Part shown: positions 11,240-22,646 of the stretch, one piece after another | How the letters are laid out: each line of letters begins with the position of its first letter | How positions within the stretch are numbered: the stretch's first letter is position 1 | From: Spirodela intermedia | Taxonomy: Eukaryota; Streptophyta; Magnoliopsida; Alismatales; Araceae | Assembly (NCBI GenBank): GCA_902729315.2 | Contig: LR746280.1 | Coordinates: 2,290,501 to 2,354,500, forward strand | DNA length: 64,000 nt | Direction: 5' to 3' | Made by a program: the position numbers and the translations under genes | Notes under the pieces: generated by a model | Told to the model about the DNA's origin: nothing | Databases searched by the model: none | Seen by the model: only the letters and a program-made list of their open reading frames with translations

Positions 11240-12410
11240 CTCATCCGATTTCTATCATCTTCATCCACAATCATAATTTGTAATGTTTTCTTACGACAGT
11301 ACCTTGACCCAAATTTTTCATTACAATGGTAACATAATCTTTTTTATCTTCAATTTTGGAACTCCTCTACAGTGAGCAATAATATTTTCTTGGTGATATT
11401 TGAACTCCCTTTGTTTGTGGATATAGTAATCTCTCCTTCCTATTGAGACCTTCCTAGTGCAGAATTTGTGATTGAATTCTTCCCACTTGTCGATAACCAA
11501 GCCTATTTATATACCGGCCGATATTGAGTATTGTTTCATGTTGTCGTGTGATGATAATGTGAGGGTTTCTCCTCTTTAAGATATTGCTCATGGTAGGTTT
11601 CATACACTACTTGCGTTGTCTTTTCGATTTTCAAAGCTGCATTTATTAAATCTCGCAGATCATTAAAATTTCTCAAGATAATTCAGCCTTGATCCCCTTC
11701 TTTAACCCTTTGGCAAAGATTTTCATCATGATTTTCTCATATATTAGGGGTAAATATACTAATAGCCTCTCAAATTCATCTCTGTACTCCTTGATAGATC
11801 CCTTATGCTTAATATCCAGAAATTATTCCATAATATCTTCATCTAATAGATCACTAAACCAGCGCCCAATTTAAAACTTGAAATAACTCCAATCTTCTAG
11901 AATATATCGATTTGTGGTCCATACGAACCACTAGAGGGCCGGGCCTTCTAAATTTGACATGATAAACTTAATTTGGTCTTTATCAACAATAAAATGTACC
12001 TTGAAGTACATTTCTATGCCCCTGATCCATCCTTCAGCTTCTTCACCACAAAATACAGGTGCCTCAATTTTATTTTTAGATGCTTGAACATATCTGCCTT
12101 TTTTAGAAACTTCAAAACAATCCTCATTGTCATGGATCTTATCTTTCTATCTTAACTTTGTCGGAATAGTTGTCTCTGTATCTTTTGTTTTCGAGCTTTC
12201 TCTCCTTTCCAACTTATCAAATTGAGCCATCAACAATTGAAGCATGTTGTCCATGGCTAATTTTTCATCTTGAGATCGACACATATCTTCTCTAAGAGAT
12301 TCAGTCGCCTTCTTGTTCTGTTACAATTCTTTTTTTTATTCCGCCATCTCTACCACATGCGCCTCCAACCTAGCTTCAAGATCCTTGACCATCATTGTTG
12401 CCAAGATCGC
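11240..12410 (-). pseudogene. Gag remnant of element 1
   Basis: A CYHCNEKFGSRYC zinc-knuckle-like block is readable on the minus strand near 11290-11330, directly upstream of protease. The rest to 12410 is AT-rich and reads as broken gag-like coding. Confidence 0.65.
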
Positions 12411-12425
12411 TGCTCTAATACTAAA
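12411..12425 (-). other. Primer-binding site of element 1
   Basis: Minus-strand TTTAGTATTAGAGCAGC follows the LTR end (CA at 12426). It differs from the plant initiator-Met tRNA primer site TGGTATCAGAGC by two transitions. Confidence 0.7.
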
Positions 12426-12700
12426 TGATACGTTTCCAATATAGAAATACAGTGATAAGATATCGTATCAGTTCTTGATGTAACCATCTGATATGAACAC
12501 CTTGGCAGCCCCCTCTTAGAAGACCCTAGCCAAATGTAGCCCTCTCCTCCAAGAAAACCACTCCAAAGAAGCCAATGTCCAAAAGGTGCCCTTTCGTACT
12601 TCATTTCCCTTATTTATAAGGGTCCTTCCCCTCTAATTCCCCCAAAATCTGGTCAAGAATCGGTTTCCTTATTTATCAAGGTCATCTCCCTTTTATTATG

Positions 12701-14340
12701 TGACCTGACTTAGTCATTGTATAGTAAATCACGCAAATTTAAAATTTATAAAACTAGAAAATATGAATTTTTAGATATTTAAAAGTATTTTTGAATAAAT
12801 ATATCAATTCTAATTCAATAAAACTTTCAAAAATAGCGATAATTTTACAGGTCGATCACAAGGATGTAATATAATATCTGGTAATTATTCAAAATTTTCC
12901 TCAAAGAATACTATTTTCTATAAATTTTATACTAGGAAATAAAAAGGAAATATAATTAAAATTCACGAAAAAGGGAAATAAGGGTGCGAACGTCAGGATG
13001 ACGTTAGCGCCCGGCGAACGCGAATTAGGCTGAAACAGAGTTCTGCCCGACGATTTTTACATAAGCGATTACAAACAATTTAATTGATCAAATTAAGATC
13101 TGTAAAAGCCAGAAGAATCGTAAGTGAATGAAGTATAGGTTGGTAAATTTAAAATCAATAAATTAACACTAAATGAAGCAAAAATTAAGTTGAAAGTAGG
13201 AAAACAGAGTTTTGACATCGCAGCGGCGATGTGTCGGTGATGCACTAGAATCCTGAGCGTTCGGGAGGATCGTCGTGCAGTGTCCACGGCCTCAAAGGCT
13301 CTCCTTGGACAAGGACGACGTGGGCAATCTCTAGATCTCTTTGTGAAGTTTAGAGATCAGTGAAATGAATCGTCGAATCATCTCTGGCGGCTGTCACCTA
13401 GCGGAGCAGAAAAATGGCGACTTTGTAGCTCTCCGACGGCTGTCACCCGACGGAGAGGAGCTGGATGGAGGTGAGGCGCATGTCAGGGAGCTTCATCCTC
13501 AGGTCTGCATAGTAATAGGAGGCTCTTCATCGCATCCAGTATGCTCTCAAGAGGTGGCGACTCATCTCTCGGCGGATCGTCCTCTTCCCGACGACGGCTT
13601 GTTCGTCGATCAATCAGAGATGTTTTACTCGATGAATTCGCGATCCTTTTATCGCAAATCGTTCAACAATTTTAGAAATAATGCTCCGCGAATCACGTTG
13701 ACAAGATTTTTGCCGATGATCCAGCGATTCTAGTTGCTTAATCTTTAACCGGCGATATGCAGGAAAGTCGTGATAATCAGATAAAACATATGAATTTTGG
13801 CTCTGGAAGGATTCGAACCCCTACACCGGTTGCCTACCCTTTCTAGGGAAGGTGTGACGTGGGTTTAGTCCCACATCGCTTGTGCGGCGAGTATCTGGTG
13901 AATATATGATAATATTACATTTTTTATTAAGTCCCTTTCTTGCACATGTATGACCACTCCTTGCCCCACAGTCGACTAGCCACCAGTGACGTGGAAGGGG
14001 GGTGGCACACACGTGCCCCTATCGGTCCAAGCTGCTCGAGCCCCTACTCGTGGCTACTCCCCGACTATACTTCCGACCCGCTTGCGGGCCTGGCTGGCCG
14101 ACGGGTCCCCCTCATTTTGTCTTATTTTTATTTTAATTTCTTTTTCTTCATTTATCTCAAAAGTAAGACTATAAAAATCATATAAATTCGTATAAAATCA
14201 CATAATTACCCAAAAATTTACCTTAATCAATTGAAAACCACTTTTCACACTTTAACACAAATATAAGTCTATTTATCATGAGTTAAGGCTAAAACTATAT
14301 TATTTACTAATTATTAACTCATGATAATGAAGACTTATCA
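12701..14340. mobile_element. Solo LTR A (1640 bp)
   Basis: Starts TGACCTGACTTAG and ends GACTTATCA, giving TG...CA ends, and is flanked by an exact 5-bp duplication TTATG (12696-12700 and 14341-14345). It has no internal domain, so it is a recombination product of an LTR element. It is homologous along its whole length to 16992-18741. Orientation cannot be fixed. It carries an exact plant snRNA upstream element and a B-box-like block (listed separately). The short ORFs in it look spurious. Confidence 0.9.
13811..13878. promoter_or_regulatory. snRNA-type upstream element and pol III B-box-like block in solo LTR A
   Basis: GTCCCACATCG at 13868-13878 matches all 11 positions of the plant snRNA upstream sequence element RTCCCACATCG, with a TATA-like ATATATGA about 24 bases downstream. 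On the other strand, GGTTCGAATCC at about 13813-13823 matches the tRNA B-box consensus. Copy B keeps the B-box-like block but has a mutated upstream element. No RNA gene is recognised next to them. Confidence 0.4.
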
Positions 14341-15733
14341 TTATGTTAGGTCAATGTGACTTGGAAGGCATGAGGGCCCCATTTATTGAGGGTTGCCTAG
14401 GTCAGCTTGACCTTGACTAATAGTTGGGTCTATATTCTAGCCTTCAGGCCCTTCTTTAATCCCACATGTCTTCCTCTTCTCATATACCTTTATTGGGACC
14501 GTATCACTCTCCTTCTCTTATCTTGATATGTGAAGCTCTAATTTTTTTGTAAATTCTAGCTAAATTTCTAGTTTATTTATTCTATTGTCATTTTTCTAAG
14601 ATGAGATATCCCTATCAGAAAAAATTAAAAGGAAGATAGTTGAGATCCAAAAGGAATTGGAATAATACTAGAGGGCTTTCTAGAGGCCCTCAACTCTCTC
14701 AACCCCTTTTCTTCTCTTCTCTCTTAAAACTTGACCCATGAGTTGTCCTAATAATTTCCTTAATAATCTTTTACCCCCCTCTTACACTAATTGTCTACTT
14801 TGATAGAACAATCCTTTCCTTCATCTAAAGTAAGTGAAGGTAAGTGTTGTATGAATACTCCCCCATTGTTGAACACTTAGTCTTTACAATAAAATTTCAG
14901 AAATTGATCTTGAATGTTAGTGTGACTGATTCTCACAAAGCTTTGCAAAGTAGTACTAATCCTACTAAATTAGTACTTTTGAGTTGTCCCATGTAGAGCT
15001 GATATCTAATAACCCTATGTGACACATTTAAATGAAGCTCATCATTCTAGTCTTATGGTAAGGATTGACTTTAATTATTCACGCTTAGATCTTAGTGTAA
15101 TTGAGAAACATAGAAGATGAGATAAAGTGAAAATGTTGGAAGAAGGTTGATGTAATATGTTGCAGGCACAATACACATTAGGACTTAGAAAGGTATAAAA
15201 TATCTAAGAATCAGCTTCTTGTCTAAGGTCTAGTTTGAGGAATGATCTGTAAAATACTAATGTTGGGGATTTCATGTATAAAGTGTTGTGAAAAGAGTCA
15301 TTTTTGCGGCATTTTTGAAGTACATTATCACAATATTTTGTCCAATAAAATCAACTGTGCTGAGATTTGAATTGTTGAAGATGAAAATATTGAACTATGT
15401 TTTCAAACAATGATTGACAACCTCTATTTGACCACCAGTCCAAAGATTATATGACATACTCTTATTGAGTTTTGTCTTAGAGCTTAAATAATTTCAACCA
15501 ATATACACATGAAAATTAGGTCACAATATAATATAATATATTTTATGAGTTTAGATCAATGCACGATTTCTCATATGAATTTCTTTGACATATTTGAAAT
15601 TCTAAACAAGTATTTGAGTGATAGAAAATAGAAATATTTATTCAAGTAGTCCACTATTAAGATTCAACTATACTAGGAATGAGGTAAGCTTGTGATCAAA
15701 TCTATTAAAATATCATCCCAAATATATTAAATT

Positions 15734-16891
15734 TATTGAAAATTTATCAAATATATTGATAGTGCTTTTGAAAAAATATCTAAAGTTTCTTCCTATAATA
15801 AGGGGTGTAAGAGTTGACTGAAATTTGAGATAGTTTATATTGCTCTCCCCTCTATCTTCTATGACATAGGTTTGTCTCTATTTTCTACATTGTATTAGAG
15901 TGGTTAGGGTTTCATTAACTCTGCCCAATGTCTCTTGTCTGGGGAAGCACCATCACTATCACCAAGAGAGTTTGACAATATCTAGCATCTCCTATTTGCC
16001 ACCGTCATTGACATCCTTTGCCACCATCTACAGATGTGTTGTTATTAGCATTGTGCTACCTTATAGTAAGGCCTTCCACCTTTGTTGAGTAACTTTTCAA
16101 TGAGACATTCCTCCTCTTCCGAGTACATTTCTGATGAAGCCTTCTACCTTTATTAAGTTTTTTTTTCAATAAGCCCTTTTGCCTCTATTGATTATCTTTC
16201 TATTTAGGCCTTTGGCCTCTGTCAAATATATTTTTGATGATGCCTTCTATCTTTGTCAAGTGTCTTTTCAGTGAGGCCTTTTGCATTTACCAAATATCTT
16301 TCTAGCGAGGTCTCATACCTTTGCCTAGTATCTTTTCAATGTCATCTCTATCTAGTTATCATTCATGTATTGTCTTAGTCCAGTGTCTTTCTTAGCCTAT
16401 CTCAATTCACCATAGTTCAACATCTTCCTTAGTTTAGCTACGATAATATCCCACAATCTGTAAAAGTTGGCAACATTTCAAGTAGTTCAATATAAATTCA
16501 TCTCAGGCATCATTCTCCTATGGAGCTCTTTTTGGGACATAACAACCATCAAATGAGCCAAAGGTGTCTGTAAATTCACAACTTTGGCAATAATTATCTT
16601 TGACAACCATTATATGGGGGAGTTGCTACCACAAGGGATCATCGTCATCACCAACAAGTGAATGGTCATAAACAACTTAGTCAATATGAACTTCTCCAAA
16701 GTTCATATTGAGAGGGAGTGTTGAAAGTTCCAAGTTGTAACAAAATAATGTAATAAATTAAAAATGTTTTTGAAAAGTTAAATAGTATTTCTCCTTACAT
16801 TAAGGGGTGTAAGAGTTGAATAGAATTTGAGATAGTTTTCACCGTTCTCCCCTCTGTCCTCCATGATAGAGGTTTCTCTTTATTTTCTATA
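15734..16891 (+). mobile_element. TRIM-like small LTR element inside element 3
   Basis: Direct terminal repeats of about 156 bp (15734-15889) and 173 bp (16719-16891) share AAGGGGTGTAAGAGTTGA and flanking sequence. The 5' repeat is followed at once by TTGTATTAGAGTGG, close to an initiator-Met primer site, and the 3' repeat is preceded by the purine tract GAGAGGGAGTG (16711-16718). The inner 830 bases have no long ORF. These are the hallmarks of a non-autonomous LTR element. No target duplication was recognised. Confidence 0.7.
16065..16345. repeat. Degenerate 38-40 bp tandem repeat in the TRIM
   Basis: About seven imperfect units, each resembling GAGGCCTTCTACCTTTGTCA followed by AGTATCTTTTCAGT. 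Unit length varies slightly. Confidence 0.7.
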
Positions 16892-16991
16892 AAAGTATTT
16901 GGAAAAGATGAATTAAAATAATAAAAGATAAAGAAAAATATTTGTTCTACTAGAAAGTTAGACTTCATTTTGACCAAGTGAATTTGGTGTA

Positions 16992-18741
16992 TGACGTGAC
17001 TTAGTCGTTGTATAGTAAATCACATAAATTTAAAATTTATAAAACTAAAAAATATGATTTTTCAGATATTTATAAGTATTTCTAAACAAATATATAAATT
17101 ATAATTTAATAAAACTTCCAAACATAGTGGTAATTTTCAAGGTCAATCACAGGGATGTAATATAATATTGGATAATTATTCAGAATTTTTCTTAAAGAAT
17201 ATTATTTTCTATGAATTTTATACTAGGAAATAAAAATTAAATATATTTAAAATTCATGAAAAAGGGAAATAAGGGTGCGTATGTCAAGATGACGTCAACG
17301 CCCGCAGAATGCAAATCGGGTGGAAACAGAGTTTCACCGCGTCATTCTTACGTAAATAATTAAAGACGATTTAATTGATCAAATTAAGATCTGTAAAAGC
17401 CGAGAGAATCGTAATTGAATGAAGTATATCTTGGTAAATTTAAATCACACAAATTATCACTAAATGAAGTGGAAATTAAGTTGAGAGTAGGAAAACAGAG
17501 TTCCGGCATCGCGGCGGCAATGTGTCGGCGATGCACCGGAATCTTGAACGTTGGGGAGGATCGTCGTGCATTGTCTACAACCTCAAAGGCTCTCCTTGGA
17601 CAAGGACGACGTAGGTAATCTCTAGATCTCCTTGCGAAGTCTAGAGATCAATGAAATGGGTCGTCGAATCGTTTCTAGTGGCTGTCACCCGGCGGAGCGG
17701 AAAAAATGGCGACTTTGCGACTCTCCGGTAGCTATCACCTAATAGAGAGGAGTTGGATAGAGGTGGGGTACGTGTCACAAAGCTTCATCCTTAGGTCTGT
17801 GTAGCAAGAGGAGGCTCTTCATCGCATCCGGTACACTCTCAGGAGGTGGCGACTCGTCTCACGGCAGATCGTCTTCTTCCTGACGACGGCTTATTCGTCG
17901 ATCAATCAGAGATGTTTTACTCAATAGATTCACGATCCTTTTATCGCGAATCATTCAACAATTTTAGTAACAATGCTCCGCGAATCGCGTTGACGAGATT
18001 TTCGCCGATGATCCAGCGATTCTGGTTGCTTAATCCTTCATTTACGATCTGCAAGAAAGTCGCGATAATCAAATAAAAAAATATGAGTTTTGGCTATAGG
18101 AGGATTCGAACCCACACCGGTTGCCCGCCTGCATGAGAGAGATTGAAATAAGTACTCTAATGTCCTTATCAAATTACGTCATCATGATATATCTCTGTTA
18201 TAAATAAGAGGTATTGTCAGTATTAAAATCATCGAAGCCTTTATGAGGAAGGTGTGACGCAGGTTTAGTCTCATATCACTTGTGCGCCGAAGTTTCGGAC
18301 GAATATATAGTAATATTACATTTGTAATCAAGTCCTTTTCTCGCACATGTATGATCATTCCTTGCCCCACAGTTGGCTGGCCACCGGTGACATGGAAGGG
18401 GAGTGGCGCACACGTGCCCCTATCGGTCCTAGCCGCTCGAGCCCCTACTTGCGGCTCCTCCTCGACTGCGCTTCCAACTTGCATGCGGGCCTGGCTAACT
18501 GGCGGGTCCCCCCCATTTTGCTATATTTTTATTTTTATTTCTTTTTCTTCATTTATCTCAAAAGTAAGACTGTAAAAATCATATAAATTCATATAAAATC
18601 ACATAATTATCCAAAAATTCACGTTAATCAACTGAAAACCACTTTTCACACTTTAACACAAATATAAGTCTATTTATCATGAGTTAAGGCTAAAACTATA
18701 TTATTTACTAATTATTAACTCATGATAATGAAGACTTATCA
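16992..18741. mobile_element. Solo LTR B (1750 bp), same family as A
   Basis: Starts TGACGTGACTTAG and ends GACTTATCA, and is flanked by an exact 5-bp duplication GTGTA (16987-16991 and 18742-18746). It aligns end to end with solo LTR A. The main length difference is about 105 extra bases at 18130-18235. It has no internal domain. Confidence 0.9.
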
Positions 18742-21700
18742 GTGTACAACCCTTTTATAAGTTTTGAAGAAATTGATATATCTATTTGTTAGACAATCAT
18801 GAAATTTTGTCAATACTTTCTCGATAAAAAAAGATTGTGTAAGAGTTATAAGGTATCTTTGACATAGAAAAAGTTTTTGGTGCATAAAATAGTAGGGGCT
18901 ATAGCCACTTCTTTGAAGTAACATATAATATGGGACTAAATATAGAGTTTGGTTGAACTTTGGTTGATAACTCATGAATATTAATTTGTGAAGTCAAAGA
19001 TAAATTGACTACTATTAATAATAATAGATTTGATATCCTCGAAAACATATGTTACTTTATTTTCTTTTACTTGATTTGAAAATTTTACCTCACGAGTTTT
19101 GAAAGTCATTTCTAATATTAAGGAGTTATCTAGTATTACTCTATGATAAATTTGAGCTTATATTGATTTATATATAAGTAAAATATTATGTTCATGAGAT
19201 AGTGATACCACATGAGCGATGCAACATTAGTCATGAGTTCATGTTTGTATGTTAACTTGAATTAAATCTTTTTAGAGACATATTCTTTATAATATGTAAT
19301 TGAGCTGCCATCTTACATTATTAAAATTCTCAATCTATGATTTAAAATATCTACTTCTAAAGAAAAGGTTTAAATAAATTCAAAAATGATAAGATGTTTG
19401 TCATCATTATAATCATTTTAAGGTCTTCAAATATTTGTTGTGAAAAATTATTTTAGTGGAAAGTGTGCATCTTGAGTTGTTAGTTGATGGTTTACTATCT
19501 ATAAATTATGACAAAAACTTATAATAATAGCCTATCGGTCCCAAAAAATATATCGATTCTTATAAATTATTGAGGGTTGACCATTTTAACATAGCATTAA
19601 TCTTTTCATAATTATCTATTATTATACTCATTGAAATATAGTGACTTAAATATTTTAATTATCTTTAAGAAAACACCTCTTTATGTTAATATAAATTTTA
19701 TTCTTCAAGAGAATTAAAAATATATATTAGATGTATTGATCATGTTAGTCTTCATCTTATCAATAAATCAGAATATCATTAAAGAAAATTAAGACAAATT
19801 AATAAATATAATATTATAATATTTCATTAATTAAAGACTTGAAGATGTCAAAAGTATTAGTTATACCAAAAGTATAATTATAAATTTATAATGATCTTCA
19901 TGAGTCTTAATTGTTGTCTTGTAGATGTCTTGTTCTCTCATTCCAATCTGAAAAAATTGAGACTAAGGATCAAGTTTGGTGAAATTATCACCTCAAATAA
20001 TTTATCTAATAATTCTTTTAATATGAAAAAAAAATATTTATATGACGTTATAACTTTATTCAATGTTCTATAATCAATGCATAATCTCTTTTTTTTCAAC
20101 TAGAGTGTAGTTTGAAAATGAGCTTTTTGAGGGTTAGATTATTCTTATTTGGGACATATTAAACAATACATTTTATTTTGTCTTTCTAGAGGTGAGAATA
20201 ATGATAGGGTGGAGGCTAACTAGTTCTATGTGTCATATTAACTAAATTGCATCATGGATGTTAATTTGAAGAGTAGACTTTGTCTTGATTCAAGAACCTC
20301 AAGAAAATAAATTTATATTTTTTCTCTATGTTGAAGGAAGTTGTTACTTGTCCATCTTATACTCGTTGTAGCATTCATGCTGGTCAACTCTAGTGGTAGA
20401 AAGTGTTATATCATTGTTAATTGTTATGTCACTAATATTACATTTTTACATACTTTGAGGCCTTTCAATGCCTAATTATTATATATAATCACTCCATAAC
20501 TTATAGTTTTTGACCTTAGGAGATTTAATTCTTCAACTAAGCTTTGCAAATGAAATTACAGGTAATCCTACATTCAATTAAGACAATGATATCACTCCTA
20601 TGTGTAGAACTCTTCAGTTTCACAATGTCATATTATAATGACCCAATTACTAAGTCCATAAGAAGTTTTCCTCATTCTTGTTCCTCCTTAGTCACTTTTA
20701 AAGATGCACTCTAAATCTCTTTAGTTGTTGTACTTGGCTTCTCTTAAGTCTCGATCTTTCATGTGCAACAACAAGATTTGAAATTGTCTTTTACATCGAT
20801 GATTAATTACAAGTTTAATATCATAGTTGATACATAGACTTTTCTCTTTGTAAGTTTACTTTTAGTGAGGTTTAACTTTTGGCTTCCTCTTAGGCACAAA
20901 CTTGTTGGAAAGAATTTTGATATCTTGATACATTTGTATGTGATATTAATAACATGTCTCAATTCATCTCTATTGCACTCCAAAATTTTGTGAGAGACAC
21001 ATTATAAATTTCTTGTTCCCTTAACAAACCCTTGTTTAACCTTGGTTTACATATTGTAGTGTTCCTAATAAAATTCAAATTTCATGTTGCTTGCAGGTTG
21101 TAAAGTATCTCTTCTACTGATTGAGAGAAGTTAATGACTTATCATAGTCTCAATGAACTCTTGTTAAATTTCAACTAAATTTTCCCATGTTAATTTTTTG
21201 ATGTAATTGTTTTTCATAATTTCTTTCAAAATATCCTTCAAAAATATAAATAATACTTAAAAATCATATCAATACTTAATTATCATTCCTTCCTATTTGA
21301 GATTTAAAAATTGTTAATAAATATTCCCATATGAATCAGCCCTAAAATCTCATATATCTATAAGTTATTGTCAACTCTTGAATTAATCTTTTAGTTGTTT
21401 ATAAATATCAAGATATTGTTTGTTTCAAAGCACATTATTATGTCATTCAACCTTTCTTTTTCCCTAACTTTACTCATTTTCAAATAGAGCCTAGTACGAA
21501 AAATTCACTTGTCTTGATTGTTGTCACTAAAAATAGGAATGGTCAACCTTTGATACCCTTGTTATGTTCTTATGACAACCTTTAATATTTTAGAGTTAAG
21601 AGATATTAGTCAATCTTGAGATTATGAATCTTGAGACATTAGTCAATCTTCTTGTTGCATTTGTTTAGACCCTTATTTTTCCACCACTATTATATAATCC

Positions 21701-22101
21701 TCTATCTCGTAAAGTCATTGAAGGATTTTGTTGAAAATGTCCTCCCTTTTATTCCTCATCTCCTCATTAACGCCTTTTATTTCTACTTTATAGTTGTTGA
21801 TAAGTTTTGGGCCATTGGTCCCAAGTTGATGCTTTAATATTAAATGATGACTCCCAGCAAAATGCAAAAGAAACCCTTGGAATTAACATAAGAAAAAATG
21901 TGAAAGGAAGATAATTGGGATCTTAAAAGAATTTTAGAAAAATACTAGAGGGCTTTTCAAAGGCCCTCAACTCTCCTAGTTTCTCATCTTCTCCTCTCTC
22001 CCAAAGCCTTGCTCATAGGCAAGCCTTGATCTTGCACTAATTGCCTACTTTGGCTTAATCGTCTTTTTCTTCAAGTAATAAGATGAATGGGGAGTGTATA
22101 A

Positions 22102-22129
22102 CTTGCCTTGATGTATATAAGTATGAGAA

Positions 22130-22171
<42 letters not shown>

Positions 22172-22646
22172 TTGACAATGCTAGGAAAAAGAGGTAAAGA
22201 CATCTTGTGGGAGTCATTCCTCTTAATAGGAATAAATCAACCTTTTTGATTAGATAGATCAATCAACATTAAATTAGTGGTGACCAATCCCATGTTTAAA
22301 CCCATCTTATATGAATAAATTCAACAACCCTACTAATTCAAACAAGATCAAGAAGTTGCATCGTGACACATTTTTAGCAAAATAGTAGTCATCTCTGGGG
22401 TATTCTCAAATAAAGAAAAATAAGTACTACATATATGTGTATTTATGATGCTTTTAATGAAGTGAGAAGAGTAATAATAGGGAGTAAGTAACAAGTTTGA
22501 TCAGCACAGAATAACTATTAGACCACAAATGCATCAACTTTACTATATGAAACTAGATCTACAAACGTGGCCAATAAAAAACTATTAATCCTTAAAGAGT
22601 TATCAGTTTTACCATTACACCTTCGTCTACAAATTTGACCCATCAA
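22102..22646. other. Intergenic DNA with a GA microsatellite
   Basis: A (GA)n run lies at 22132-22169. The rest is AT-rich and holds no recognised feature; its right end probably includes the 3' UTR of the minus-strand PPR gene. Confidence 0.7.

Larger units (their letters stand above)
1..14506 (-). mobile_element. Ty3/gypsy LTR retrotransposon 1 (outer element, left end off-window)
   Basis: Minus-strand element whose parts lie in gypsy order from right to left: 5' LTR, primer site, gag zinc knuckle, protease, RT, RNase H, integrase, 3' LTR. Both LTRs have the inner and outer signature TGATAC...GTATCA. The LTR pair is seen by comparing 1-237 with 12620-12700 plus 14341-14506, which align nearly base for base once the inserted solo LTR is removed. 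About 200 bases of the 3' LTR lie left of the window. The internal region is cut by element 2 (1606-9267). All reading frames carry stops and shifts, so it is a dead copy. Confidence 0.9.
12426..14506 (-). repeat. 5' LTR of element 1, split by a solo LTR
   Basis: The LTR runs from 14506 (minus-strand start TGATACGG) to 12426 and would be about 436 bp without the 1640-bp insert and the extra duplication copy. It aligns with 1-237. No target duplication can be checked because the other end is outside the window. Confidence 0.85.
14602..22101 (-). mobile_element. Ty3/gypsy LTR retrotransposon 3, old and degraded
   Basis: Similar LTR-like segments of about 250 bp lie at 14602-14854 and 21845-22101 (shared block ACTAGAGGGCTTT...GGCCCTCAACTCTC). 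A degraded primer site (TTTAATATTAAAGCATC, minus) abuts 21845 and a purine tract lies at about 14857-14868. A gypsy RT block (CIDYRTLNKVI then ELLDKLFE) reads at about 19950-20090, and an integrase remnant similar to YHPQTDGQ at about 15400-15470. After removing the solo LTR and TRIM inside it, the RT-integrase spacing is about 1.7 kb, which is normal. The exact ends are uncertain and no target duplication was found. Confidence 0.65.

Noticed and set aside
13811-13960. A possible functional U6 or tRNA gene in solo LTR A.
   Set aside because: Only promoter-like motifs are present; the following sequence does not match U6 beyond its first bases and no tRNA cloverleaf can be built around the B-box.
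16065-16345. Regular spacing that resembles a CRISPR array.
   Set aside because: Units are degenerate, there are no unique spacers, and the setting is a plant TRIM element.
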